NCBI GenBank assembly: GCA_023666615.1
Contig: JAMPBQ010000002.1
Coordinates: 26,885 to 90,884, forward strand
From: Clostridium sp.
GTDB taxonomy: Bacteria; Bacteroidota; Bacteroidia; Bacteroidales; Muribaculaceae
Direction of reading: 5' to 3'
DNA: 64,000 nt
Part shown: positions 42,180-49,815 of the stretch, piece by piece
Layout: the number at the start of each line of letters is the position of its first letter
Position numbering within the stretch: position 1 is the first letter of the stretch
Program-made: the position numbers and the translations under genes
The notes under the pieces: model-generated
What the model saw: the letters and a program-made list of their open reading frames with translations, nothing else
The model's database searches: none
What the model was told of the DNA's origin: nothing

Positions 42180-43702
42180 TAATATGTAATGTTTGATATC
42201 CAAATATATTTAATTCCACTCTCAATGTTAAGGAATTCAATATTAAAATTCAATTTTGCCGGAATTGCATAATCGTTTGTATTCTCATGCATGGTATAGA
42301 AGGTTTGTTCACCTCCTGATATATATAATGTAGATTCTTTTTTGTATCCTTCCTCCTTGGAATATGTCTTGGTTAGTCCAATCAAATCCCCCATTTTCAA
42401 GTCTACTGGTTTTATATAGGCATAGGAAACCTGGTATGTACCTTGAGGTAAAACACTTGTGATTTTTGCAATATATGGACTATTATAGCTCATTACAGAG
42501 CTCCTACCGACTTTCTTGGCAACAATATTAACATCTGAAGTACCGATAGTAGTAGCAGCACCCTCATTATTATAGTACCTCACTTTGCCATCATTAAGAG
42601 TAAAAGCCCTAAGATAATACGTCGTGGATTTATCAAGAGGTTTTAATGTTATCCTGTAGTTATCATCTTCTTTAGCCACAGTCGCCATGTTATCAGTTAT
42701 TTCAGGGTGAGGCGCTATGCCATAGCAGACATTCAGAACATCTACGCCTGAAATTCTGGGGGTTGTAAATTCTAATTGATTAAGATAATAGGCCTTTATT
42801 TTAAAGTCAGTAATGATAATGCCTTGTGTACTAAACTCCACAGTAGCACTATAATAGATGTCAGATTTATCCTTTGCAAATGCACGGAGGAAATATCGTG
42901 TATTAGGTTTCAAACTTTTCAATGCGCCATTTATTTCAGTTTTCGTGACATCAAGTTTAATGACTGTAGATTCGGTTGTTGGTGTTTTTTCAATGTCATA
43001 GCATAGCCCAAGTTCGGATATAGTAGTTCCTCGAGCAAAAACATTTAACGACACTTTTACAGAGGTGTCATCTATGACTTCTGTTTTTATATCTGAAAAT
43101 TCAACCGTTTTATTGCCAATTGTTATTTTACATTGAGCCACCTTATTGTTTGAAGTAGTCGCAGAAATTACAGCCGTGCCCTCATTTATTCCTTTAACAG
43201 TACCATCATCTTCCACCGTAGCAACTTCGTGATTGGAAGAACGCCATGTTATCGACTTCGCATTAGATGTTTCCGGCAAAACAGTAGCTTCCAATTTAAC
43301 CGAACCACCAATTAACAAATATTCTTCGGTTTTATTTAACTTTACGCTCGTTGGATATATAATCTTTTCCACAACACTCACCTTACATGTGGCTATGCGG
43401 TTATTTGCAAGAGCTACAGCCGCAATTGTAGTTTCACCAGGAGATACGGCTGTAACAAGTCCGGTCTCATCAACTTTAGCAACACTTTGATTGCTACTTC
43501 TCCATTCGTGAGCGGTGTTTTCAGCATCCGCCGGAGTAAAAGATGCGGTTAATCTTTGTGTTTTCCCTACCTCAAGCGTAATGTCACTTTTGTCCAATGC
43601 AATTTGCAAATTGCTCTGGATATCAGGTTCGTCCGAGCCACTGCAAGAACTGAATAATAGAATCAACACGGCAAAGAAGCTTGATACTTTGACCAAATTC
43701 AT
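42179..43702 (-). CDS. Lipoprotein with Ig-like (Big2) and FN3-like domains heading the CXXX operon
   Basis: 507 residues with signal peptide and lipobox (LILLFSSC). Two bacterial Ig-like domains at ~32-112 and ~115-197 (ITLEVGKTQRLTASF, SITWRSSNHEVATVEDDGTV), two FN3-like repeats with matching LKPNTRYFLRAFAKD and LDKSTTYYLRAFTLND turns (~205-295, ~297-390), and a C-terminal beta domain. Probably exposed on the surface. It is the first gene of the CXXX operon and overlaps the precursor by one base, so it likely works with the modified peptide, perhaps as a carrier or partner at the outer membrane (inference). Confidence 0.85.
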   Translation of the reverse strand: MNLVKVSSFFAVLILLFSSCSGSDEPDIQSNLQIALDKSDITLEVGKTQRLTASFTPADAENTAHEWRSSNQSVAKVDETGLVTAVSPGETTIAAVALANNRIATCKVSVVEKIIYPTSVKLNKTEEYLLIGGSVKLEATVLPETSNAKSITWRSSNHEVATVEDDGTVKGINEGTAVISATTSNNKVAQCKITIGNKTVEFSDIKTEVIDDTSVKVSLNVFARGTTISELGLCYDIEKTPTTESTVIKLDVTKTEINGALKSLKPNTRYFLRAFAKDKSDIYYSATVEFSTQGIIITDFKIKAYYLNQLEFTTPRISGVDVLNVCYGIAPHPEITDNMATVAKEDDNYRITLKPLDKSTTYYLRAFTLNDGKVRYYNNEGAATTIGTSDVNIVAKKVGRSSVMSYNSPYIAKITSVLPQGTYQVSYAYIKPVDLKMGDLIGLTKTYSKEEGYKKESTLYISGGEQTFYTMHENTNDYAIPAKLNFNIEFLNIESGIKYIWISNITY

Positions 43703-43760
43703 AAATATATGGTTGCCGCGGTCATCCTCTCGTTGGCATTTGATTGGTTTATACGGAAAA

Positions 43761-43988
43761 AGCGTAGGAATCTGTATCTGTTGCCGTCCTACAACCTGAG
43801 GCTTCTCGCATTGCCCATCTTATGTTGGACGGCAACACGCAGAAGCCCTACGCTGTATATGCGACATCACATTCGGCCACGCCTCTCCCGAGGCAAAGGC
43901 CAAACGCCGGGTATCACATATCCACGGACATCTACCGTTGCTCTATCCTTGACATAAGATTGAAATTTTGCGAGAATTTCAGGTTGTC
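43761..43988 (-). other. Candidate structured leader RNA of the CXXX operon, with a pseudoknot
   Basis: Nested and crossing inverted repeats: AGCGTAGG (43761-43768)/CCTACGCT (43847-43854); GTTGCCGTCC (43780-43789)/GGACGGCAAC (43827-43836); GGCTTCT (43800-43806)/AGAAGCC (43841-43847), the last crossing the second. A further stem GCCTC-TCCC-GAGGC is at 43881-43894 and GAAATT/AATTTC at 43962-43980 inside GACA/TGTC. It lies between a minus-strand promoter (44084-44115) and the operon start (43702). No protein is encoded convincingly. With the two promoters it fills the 479-bp gap to the esterase gene. Confidence 0.55.
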
Positions 43989-44083
43989 AAGAATCAGCGC
44001 GGATATACGCTTTCTTTTATATGTCATCGCTTCCCGCCTCTCATGACCCCAGACCGGGGCTTCTGCGATGCAGTCTGCATTCG

Positions 44084-44115
44084 CAAAGTTACAATAAATA
44101 TTTCACATATACAAT
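44084..44115 (-). promoter_or_regulatory. Probable promoter of the CXXX operon
   Basis: Minus strand: ATTG (44115-44112), 20 nt, TAACTTTG (44091-44084). It gives a ~375-nt leader before the lipoprotein start. Confidence 0.6.
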
Positions 44116-44149
44116 AGCCAAATCTACATAAAAATTAACCCAAATTCGC

Positions 44150-44157
44150 TATCTTTG
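44150..44157 (+). promoter_or_regulatory. -7 box for the esterase gene
   Basis: TATCTTTG, 24 nt before the ATG at 44182, divergent from the promoter at 44084-44115. The -33 element is weak. Confidence 0.55.
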
Positions 44158-44181
44158 CGCTGCAATCTGTAATTTTATGCA

Positions 44182-45141
44182 ATGGCACACTTTCATTTTC
44201 TGCAATACATCTTTCTGACTCTAAGCCTTTTCATTTCCGCTTGTCCGGCGGAGGCACAATCGCTGAAGTCTTTCATCGGGAAGGCGACCGGAGGCTACAA
44301 TTTTTGGCTCAGCGAGCCAAAGAAAGACCAGGGAACGCCGCTGAAGCCCCTTGTGATTTTCCTGCACGGCGCCAGCCTCAGCGGCAATGACCTCAATAGG
44401 GTGCTTCGCTATGGCACGCTCGACGCCATAAAGCGCGGGCTGAACCTGGACGCATACGTCCTGGCCCCGCAGACGCGCGGCGCTTGGCAGCCAAAAAAGG
44501 TGATGGCCGACCTTGACTATGTACTCGAGCGCCACGACGACATAGACACCACACGCATCTACGTAGTAGGGATGAGCCTCGGGGGCTATGGCTCAATCGA
44601 TGTAGCCAATGCCTACCCGCATCGCATCGCCGCCGCGCTCTCATTTTGCGGAGGAGGATCCGGCTCTGACTTTTCCGGCCTGAGCCAAGTGCCGATTTGG
44701 ATTATACACGGCACAGCCGACCGCGCCGTGCCGATAAGCCGCAGCGACGCCGTGGCCAACGCACTTAAGAAAATTTCCAGGGATTCTCTGCGCCTAATCT
44801 ATGACAGGGTGCCAGGCATGAACCACGGCCAGCCCGCTCGCTTCTTCTACGTGCCGCAATTCTACGAATGGCTTTTCAGGCATTCCCTCTCCGACCCCGG
44901 ACGCCCCATTGCCGAGGGCTTTAAAGTAGACAACAGCCTTACGGCGGGCATCTACCGCAAGCTTCCCGGGTCTGAGCTTATCACGGTGATTGACGATGGC
45001 GCCAACCTGCAGCAAGAACTGATAAATTCCTTCGTTCCCGCGGGCTTCGATGGCGACGCCTTTGAGGGCATCATAATCGAAAACGAAATAGAGGACGAAG
45101 ACGTAGATTTCCCTATTGCCAAGCCTGAAGATACGGAATGA
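44182..45141 (+). CDS. Exported alpha/beta-hydrolase, esterase/phospholipase type
   Basis: 319 residues with a signal peptide (FLQYIFLTLSLFISACPAEAQ; the Cys is not in a good lipobox). Nucleophile elbow GMSLGGYGS (~137), an oxyanion block VIFLHGASLSG, an acid in GTADRAVP and His in PGMNHGQPA complete the triad. It resembles the esterase D/feruloyl or poly-HB depolymerase-like group often found with glycan-degrading genes. The final ~70 residues are acidic and unusual. The gene overlaps the convergent GH43-like gene by 29 bp at their 3' ends. Confidence 0.86.
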   Translation: MAHFHFLQYIFLTLSLFISACPAEAQSLKSFIGKATGGYNFWLSEPKKDQGTPLKPLVIFLHGASLSGNDLNRVLRYGTLDAIKRGLNLDAYVLAPQTRGAWQPKKVMADLDYVLERHDDIDTTRIYVVGMSLGGYGSIDVANAYPHRIAAALSFCGGGSGSDFSGLSQVPIWIIHGTADRAVPISRSDAVANALKKISRDSLRLIYDRVPGMNHGQPARFFYVPQFYEWLFRHSLSDPGRPIAEGFKVDNSLTAGIYRKLPGSELITVIDDGANLQQELINSFVPAGFDGDAFEGIIIENEIEDEDVDFPIAKPEDTE

Positions 45142-46201
45142 CCGGTTCTCCTTCCTGATTGAAAAGAATTGGAAGCCATAGCGACCCCGACCCTGCTAGG
45201 CATTTGGGCGTCCAGCGGTCGGCCATGAACACGAGCTTTCCGCCGATATTGGCGCAATAGGAGCCCTGGCCGCCAAAAGTGATTTCAGATTCGGGGCCGA
45301 TGCAGGGCGTGCCTTCCGCCATATGCCATTCTCCCAGCATGTCGTCCGCCCACATCATGCGGGCCTTATTTGGAGCCCAGCCCGTGCATCCGGATGTCAC
45401 CATCCAATATTTGCCTCCGTGCTTGAACACCACCGGCGCCTCGTTGTGGCCGCCGGGGAAAATGCGTATGTATTTGCCGGTGTGGGCCGTGTAATCGTCG
45501 TTAAGCTCAGCTATTTGCAGCGTAAGGTTCTCTTCAGAGGAATATACGTGATATGCCTTGCCGTCCTCGTCAACAAATATCGTCATGTCGCGGCTCATCT
45601 GTCCTCCATCAAGGTCCCTCTCCACAAAAGCACCCTTGTCTACCAGCTTGTACCAATCTTCAGTCCACCATTCACCGGGGATTTCCCCCGTCACTTGCTT
45701 GGGCTCCATATTCACCGGATATATGCCGGGATTCACCCTGCCTGAACGCACAAACTTGAACGGGCCGGCCGGCGCGTCGCTGACCGCCACGGCACATCGC
45801 GCCGCCTCATAGCCTCGTCCCGCCAATTCGTGGTGAAACCACATTACGTATTTCCCGGTCTTTGGGCAATACACCACCTTCGGACGCTCAATCGTGCAAT
45901 GCTTTTGAATTTCAGATTTGGGATCGTCCACTTTTTCAAACACTATGCCCTCGTTTTTCCAATTCGAAAAGTCAGTGGTGGAATAGCAAGAAACACCCTT
46001 CTGATAATTGACGTCATGGCCGGGGCGATGTTCGCCGTACCAATAGTACACAGAATCCACCTTCAGAATGCCGCCTCCGTGGCAATTGATGATGTTTCCG
46101 TCAGTGTCTTTCATGGGGCCAACGTTGTCGAAAGATGCCGCCCACGCCGATGCGCATGATATCGCCAAAGCGGAAAAGAACAGTAATGATTTAAATTTCA
46201 T
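45113..46201 (-). CDS. Exported GH43-like five-bladed beta-propeller glycosidase
   Basis: 362 residues with a signal peptide (SLLFFSALAISCASAWA). The propeller start INCHGGGILKVDSVYYWYGEHRPG and VSCYSTTDFSNWKNEGIVF are typical of the galactanase-like GH43 branch (subfamilies near 24/34). Later ...ARDMT-type blade signatures (MSRDMTIFVDEDGKAYHVYSSEENLTL) fit. The exact catalytic acids were not assigned. It would cleave a plant or mucin glycan side chain in the periplasm. It follows coaE by 24 nt on the same strand, so it may be read through from that operon. Confidence 0.82.
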   Translation of the reverse strand: MKFKSLLFFSALAISCASAWAASFDNVGPMKDTDGNIINCHGGGILKVDSVYYWYGEHRPGHDVNYQKGVSCYSTTDFSNWKNEGIVFEKVDDPKSEIQKHCTIERPKVVYCPKTGKYVMWFHHELAGRGYEAARCAVAVSDAPAGPFKFVRSGRVNPGIYPVNMEPKQVTGEIPGEWWTEDWYKLVDKGAFVERDLDGGQMSRDMTIFVDEDGKAYHVYSSEENLTLQIAELNDDYTAHTGKYIRIFPGGHNEAPVVFKHGGKYWMVTSGCTGWAPNKARMMWADDMLGEWHMAEGTPCIGPESEITFGGQGSYCANIGGKLVFMADRWTPKCLAGSGSLWLPILFNQEGEPVIPYLQAWQ

Positions 46202-46225
46202 GGTATTATATATTTTGTCTAATAA

Positions 46226-46840
46226 TTATTTTTTGAGAAGGACATGCAACTGCAAGAGCAGCGATTCCTTGCCGTCATTGACAATGCGCTTCACGCTTGG
46301 ATGCTCCTTTTCAGGAGTAAATTCCTGCGAGCGAATGCGCGCGGCCACTTCTGACGCGGTAAGGCCGCTGCGCTTCATCACCCTTTCAATGCGCACGTCC
46401 TCGGGGGCTTCAACATCCCACACTTGCGCGACAACGCGGTCAAGACCGCTTTGGTACAGTATGGCTGTCTCTATGAAAAGCCAATCTTCATGCTGATGCG
46501 AGGCAATCCACCTCGATATGTCTTCCCTCACCGCCCCGTGCGAAATAGCATTTAGGGCCCGCAGCTTTTCCGCATCTGAAAAGACAATCTTTGAAAGCAG
46601 CGTTCTGTTGATCGCGCCATCCGCCACAACCTCGGGATGTATCATACGGCATAGCGAGGCCTTAATCTCCTCGCTGTTGTCCATCAGCCATTTTGCGCGG
46701 GAGTCGCAATCATACACCTTATAGCCCATCGCCTCCAAAATGCGGCACACCACCGATTTTCCCGAGCCTATTCCGCCGGTTATGGCCACTACGCACGCTT
46801 GCGGCGCCGCCTGGCGCCTATCCCACATCCCGCTATTCAT
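46226..46840 (-). CDS. coaE: Dephospho-CoA kinase
   Basis: 204 residues from ATG 46840 (MNSGMWDRRQAAPQ; a TTG two codons earlier is less likely). Walker A ITGGIGSGKSVV near residue 19, VYDCDSRAKWLM, and the lid/CoA-binding FIETAILYQSGLD...VWDVEAPEDVRIERVMKR. It phosphorylates dephospho-CoA, the last step of CoA synthesis. It overlaps the YbbR gene by 8 bp. The order nusB-yajC-ybbR-coaE is a familiar Bacteroidetes run. Confidence 0.95.
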   Translation of the reverse strand: MNSGMWDRRQAAPQACVVAITGGIGSGKSVVCRILEAMGYKVYDCDSRAKWLMDNSEEIKASLCRMIHPEVVADGAINRTLLSKIVFSDAEKLRALNAISHGAVREDISRWIASHQHEDWLFIETAILYQSGLDRVVAQVWDVEAPEDVRIERVMKRSGLTASEVAARIRSQEFTPEKEHPSVKRIVNDGKESLLLQLHVLLKK

Positions 46841-47783
46841 GCTCAATTAGGTATTCAACGCTGTCGGTTGACATGAAAGCGTTGGTAAATTCCTTTGGAA
46901 CGCCTATAAGCCTGAGTGGAATCATGCCCTTTGAACGCCGGCTGTAATCGGCCTCAATGCGGAGCTCAGGCATCTCTCCGTTTTTGTAAAGGCTCATCGG
47001 CAGCATATAGTACACCTCCACGCTGGAGGGTGAGGGAAGCAGCTTCACGCTATCAGGCAAGTTTACGCTTGTCACCGGCACCTTCAGAGACTTTGAAATC
47101 AATGGCTCAATTATAATCTCAAGCCCAACGCTGTCGGGAATGGCTCGCTGGCCCTTCCCTACGGCTATCGGCACCATCACAGTCGTCGATTTTACCAGAC
47201 CGGTCAGCGTCACTTCTTGCGTGCGGGCATGCGAGGCCCTCACTCTGCCGTCAAGGCTGTAGATCGTCACGGAATCGCGCAATTTCCTCACCCCCGCCAC
47301 GACATGCTGGGGGGCTGGCTGCACCTTCACGGCATCAATCACAGGCAATTTCACTCCGGGATAAGACGTAAACAGGACAGAAAGCGAATCTGGCGTGACT
47401 GACTGAATTACGCTACCCGCGCCGAATTTATTGCGCAAGAAGGCCTTGAACGAGGCTTCGCCGAAATAAATCTTATTCCCTGACTTATATGTCCTAAAGT
47501 CAATGTCAATAGCCGGATCCTTTGACCTCCAATATTTCAGCAAATCGGTGCCTCGCGCCCTGACGCTGACATTCACAACTTCCGGCAGGGGGGAAACCCG
47601 CGTCAGGGAATCCGGCACGTTTGTGATTCGCACATAGCAGCGCAAATCAGCCTGCGTGTCTTCGTTTAAGGCCTGCACAAACCACAGCACTGAAGATATA
47701 ACCAAGAAGGCCAAGAACGTGATGACGTTCTTGCCCTCCGGACTTTTCAGGGCGTCATGCAGCCTTGACAAGCGCTCACGCAT
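46833..47783 (-). CDS. YbbR-domain protein
   Basis: 316 residues with one N-terminal membrane helix (NVITFLAFLVISSVLWFVQAL, ~18-38) and then beta-rich YbbR-like repeats in the periplasm (RVSPLPEVVNVSVRARGTDLL; VKLPVIDAVKVQPAPQHVVAG; KSLKVPVTSVNLPDSVKLLP). In Firmicutes YbbR (CdaR) regulates the diadenylate cyclase; no cyclase is next to it here. It lies between yajC and coaE. Confidence 0.87.
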   Translation of the reverse strand: MRERLSRLHDALKSPEGKNVITFLAFLVISSVLWFVQALNEDTQADLRCYVRITNVPDSLTRVSPLPEVVNVSVRARGTDLLKYWRSKDPAIDIDFRTYKSGNKIYFGEASFKAFLRNKFGAGSVIQSVTPDSLSVLFTSYPGVKLPVIDAVKVQPAPQHVVAGVRKLRDSVTIYSLDGRVRASHARTQEVTLTGLVKSTTVMVPIAVGKGQRAIPDSVGLEIIIEPLISKSLKVPVTSVNLPDSVKLLPSPSSVEVYYMLPMSLYKNGEMPELRIEADYSRRSKGMIPLRLIGVPKEFTNAFMSTDSVEYLIEHE

Positions 47784-47807
47784 AAGGCGCCAAAATTCTG
47801 TTGGATT

Positions 47808-48134
47808 TTACTTCTTCTCCGCGCCGTTCTCGGGAACGTCGGGCATGGCGAATACGTACTCCTTCAGCACCGTGATCTTCACGCCGTCGGCAATCTCAAT
47901 GACGAAAGAGTTTTCCTTGATTTCGCGCACCTTGCCGATGATTCCGCCCTGCGTAACCACCTTTGAGCCTTTTTCAAGCTTGTTGCGCTCTTCCTGCACC
48001 TTCTTTTGGCGCTTCTGCTGCGGACGAATCATAAGGAAATACATAATGCCGAAGATGAGCACCATCATGATGATCATATTCCACATGCTGCCCTCTTGAG
48101 CGGCTTCTTGCAGAAGGATAGTGTTGATTAACAT
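47808..48134 (-). CDS. yajC: Preprotein translocase accessory subunit YajC
   Basis: 108 residues: one transmembrane helix (MWNMIIMMVLIFGIMYFLMIRPQQKRQKK) and the YajC domain (GSKVVTQGGIIGKVREIKENSFVIEIADGVKITVLKEYV). YajC joins SecDF in the Sec accessory complex. Starts 82 nt after nusB and precedes ybbR. Confidence 0.95.
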   Translation of the reverse strand: MLINTILLQEAAQEGSMWNMIIMMVLIFGIMYFLMIRPQQKRQKKVQEERNKLEKGSKVVTQGGIIGKVREIKENSFVIEIADGVKITVLKEYVFAMPDVPENGAEKK

Positions 48135-48216
48135 ATTTTTATTGAATTAGGGTTTGTCTGTTTTAAAATCAAATTGGATTTTGCCGGGCCTTTTGCGCCC
48201 GTTTATCCGGCCACGA

Positions 48217-49656
48217 TTATTTTACGCTGGTTATGGGCTTTTCAATGATGCCTTCTTCGCTAAGGTAGCGCACCACCGAATAGAGGACGCCGTTGACGAA
48301 GCCACCGCTCTTGTCTGTGCTGTAGCTGTTGGCTATATCCACATACTCGTTCACCGACACCGGCACGGGAATCTTCGGGAAATTGATAATCTCAGCCACG
48401 GCGCACACCATAATCACGATGTCCATAAAGGCCAAGCGCTCGGGATCCCACTGGCTGCGCTGGATGAATTGATCAATATAGCCACGGTACGTCTCCATAT
48501 TTTCCACGGCGTACATAAAGAGCTCGGGGCCGAACTTTTCATCTTCAATGTCCTTGAACTTCGGCAGGATTTCAATTTCCTTGCCGTCGCCCTGGGCAAT
48601 CTGCCTGATTGTCTTGAGAACGAATGTGCCCATAATCTGCAAATCGTCGTTCCAATACACCGACTTGTCCTCAAGCTCTTCTGCCAGCAAGTCGGAAGGA
48701 AGCACTATCATGCGCAGAGCGTCTCTCCAAAATTCGGCGTCAACCTCGAGAGTGCGGTCTTCATTCTCGATGTATGCCTTGTAAAGGTCCGATTCCACAA
48801 TCTGGTCCAATAGTCCCTTAAGGAAAGCGGATGGCGCCTGAATCGGAGCCACCTTGTATTCCTTCAAAAGGTCCTGGAATGTCTCGTGTCCAAGTAGATA
48901 GTCAACAAGCTTATTGTCTATGAGGCGAGTATTGGGGTTCAGGTCGGCGGACGACGCCAAATGCTTCGACTTCGCGGCCTCAAGCCTGCGGGCCTGCTCG
49001 GCGGTAATGTCGATAATCAGCTGGAAGAGCCAAAGGTAAAGCTCATAAGCCTTGTCGAGCGAAGCCGCGAGGTCGCGCTTGGCCTTGAGAAGCTGCTCTG
49101 TGCTGTCAGCGTAAGATTTTAGCGTATCGCACACCTGAGCCACAGCCAGCTTGTATCCATGGCTTGAAAAATCGCCCTGCTCGCGGAGGATAGCTTCAAT
49201 TTCCGGGTTCTTGTCAATGATTGTCTCAAAAATCACCACCCAAAGCCTTACGTCATCCGCCAGGGTCTTCTTTTGGATTTTCAGATAGTCAACGAAAATT
49301 TTTGAGGTTTGGATTTTATCGAGAAGCCTTTTCAATATGGGGTCGAACATCGCTACGCGCGACGTTTCGCGCAATATTACGCCCTTCAGCGTATCGTCGG
49401 CCGCCAAGGCCTTGGCCACCTTGTTTGCGGCAAGCTTGGGATTGAGGTCAAGGGATGGGGCGGGCCTGCCGGATTTTACGGAATAACCGCTCAACTCCTC
49501 CAGCAAGAGCAGAAAATCAATGTAAAGAGAATGTGCGTAACGCCTGTCACGAGAGATGGATTCAGGCGCGTCATTTATTCTAAACTCACTACGTGTCAAC
49601 AGATAAGAGTAGAGAAGGTGTACAACCTTTGTACGTATAAGGACGCGATTTACCAT
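48217..49656 (-). CDS. nusB: Transcription antitermination factor NusB, enlarged by an internal duplication
   Basis: 479 residues; Bacteroides NusB proteins are about 300-310 residues by my recollection. The C-terminal NusB fold (~375-475: VAFMDIVIMVCAVAEIINFP-like, VNEYVDIANSYSTDKSGGFVNGVL) and the start VNRVLIRTKVVHLLYSYLL are normal. In between, two segments match: ~38-160 (LDLNPKLAANKVAKAL, LKRLLDKIQTSKIFVDYL) and ~202-328 (ADLNPNTRLIDNKLVDYL, LKGLLDQIVESDLYKAYI). The first looks like an added copy of the Bacteroidetes-specific helical insert. NusB with S10 binds boxA RNA during rRNA transcription. Confidence 0.92.
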   Translation of the reverse strand: MVNRVLIRTKVVHLLYSYLLTRSEFRINDAPESISRDRRYAHSLYIDFLLLLEELSGYSVKSGRPAPSLDLNPKLAANKVAKALAADDTLKGVILRETSRVAMFDPILKRLLDKIQTSKIFVDYLKIQKKTLADDVRLWVVIFETIIDKNPEIEAILREQGDFSSHGYKLAVAQVCDTLKSYADSTEQLLKAKRDLAASLDKAYELYLWLFQLIIDITAEQARRLEAAKSKHLASSADLNPNTRLIDNKLVDYLLGHETFQDLLKEYKVAPIQAPSAFLKGLLDQIVESDLYKAYIENEDRTLEVDAEFWRDALRMIVLPSDLLAEELEDKSVYWNDDLQIMGTFVLKTIRQIAQGDGKEIEILPKFKDIEDEKFGPELFMYAVENMETYRGYIDQFIQRSQWDPERLAFMDIVIMVCAVAEIINFPKIPVPVSVNEYVDIANSYSTDKSGGFVNGVLYSVVRYLSEEGIIEKPITSVK

Positions 49657-49678
49657 TTGTCAAGAAATTTTTGCTTTG

Positions 49679-49686
49679 CAAAGATA
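49679..49686 (-). promoter_or_regulatory. -7 box upstream of nusB
   Basis: CAAAGATA on the plus strand, TATCTTTG on the minus strand, 22 nt before the start. The best TTTG candidates are at 12 or 24 nt, so -33 is not claimed. Confidence 0.5.
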
Positions 49687-49815
49687 CGAATAAAAATCCA
49701 AACACGCCACCAAAAGGACGCGCAAATTATCAATATGCACTGACAATTTGCGCGCATTGCTCTTTATGGCGATGAATTTTGGGCGCCAATAAGACGCCAT
49801 TGCGGCAAAAGCCTC

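Noticed and set aside
43709-44046. Plus-strand frames right of the CXXX operon as small Arg-rich proteins
   Set aside because: They run antisense through the inverted repeats, switch frame and have no signal of a real family; a structured or repeated element explains the region better.
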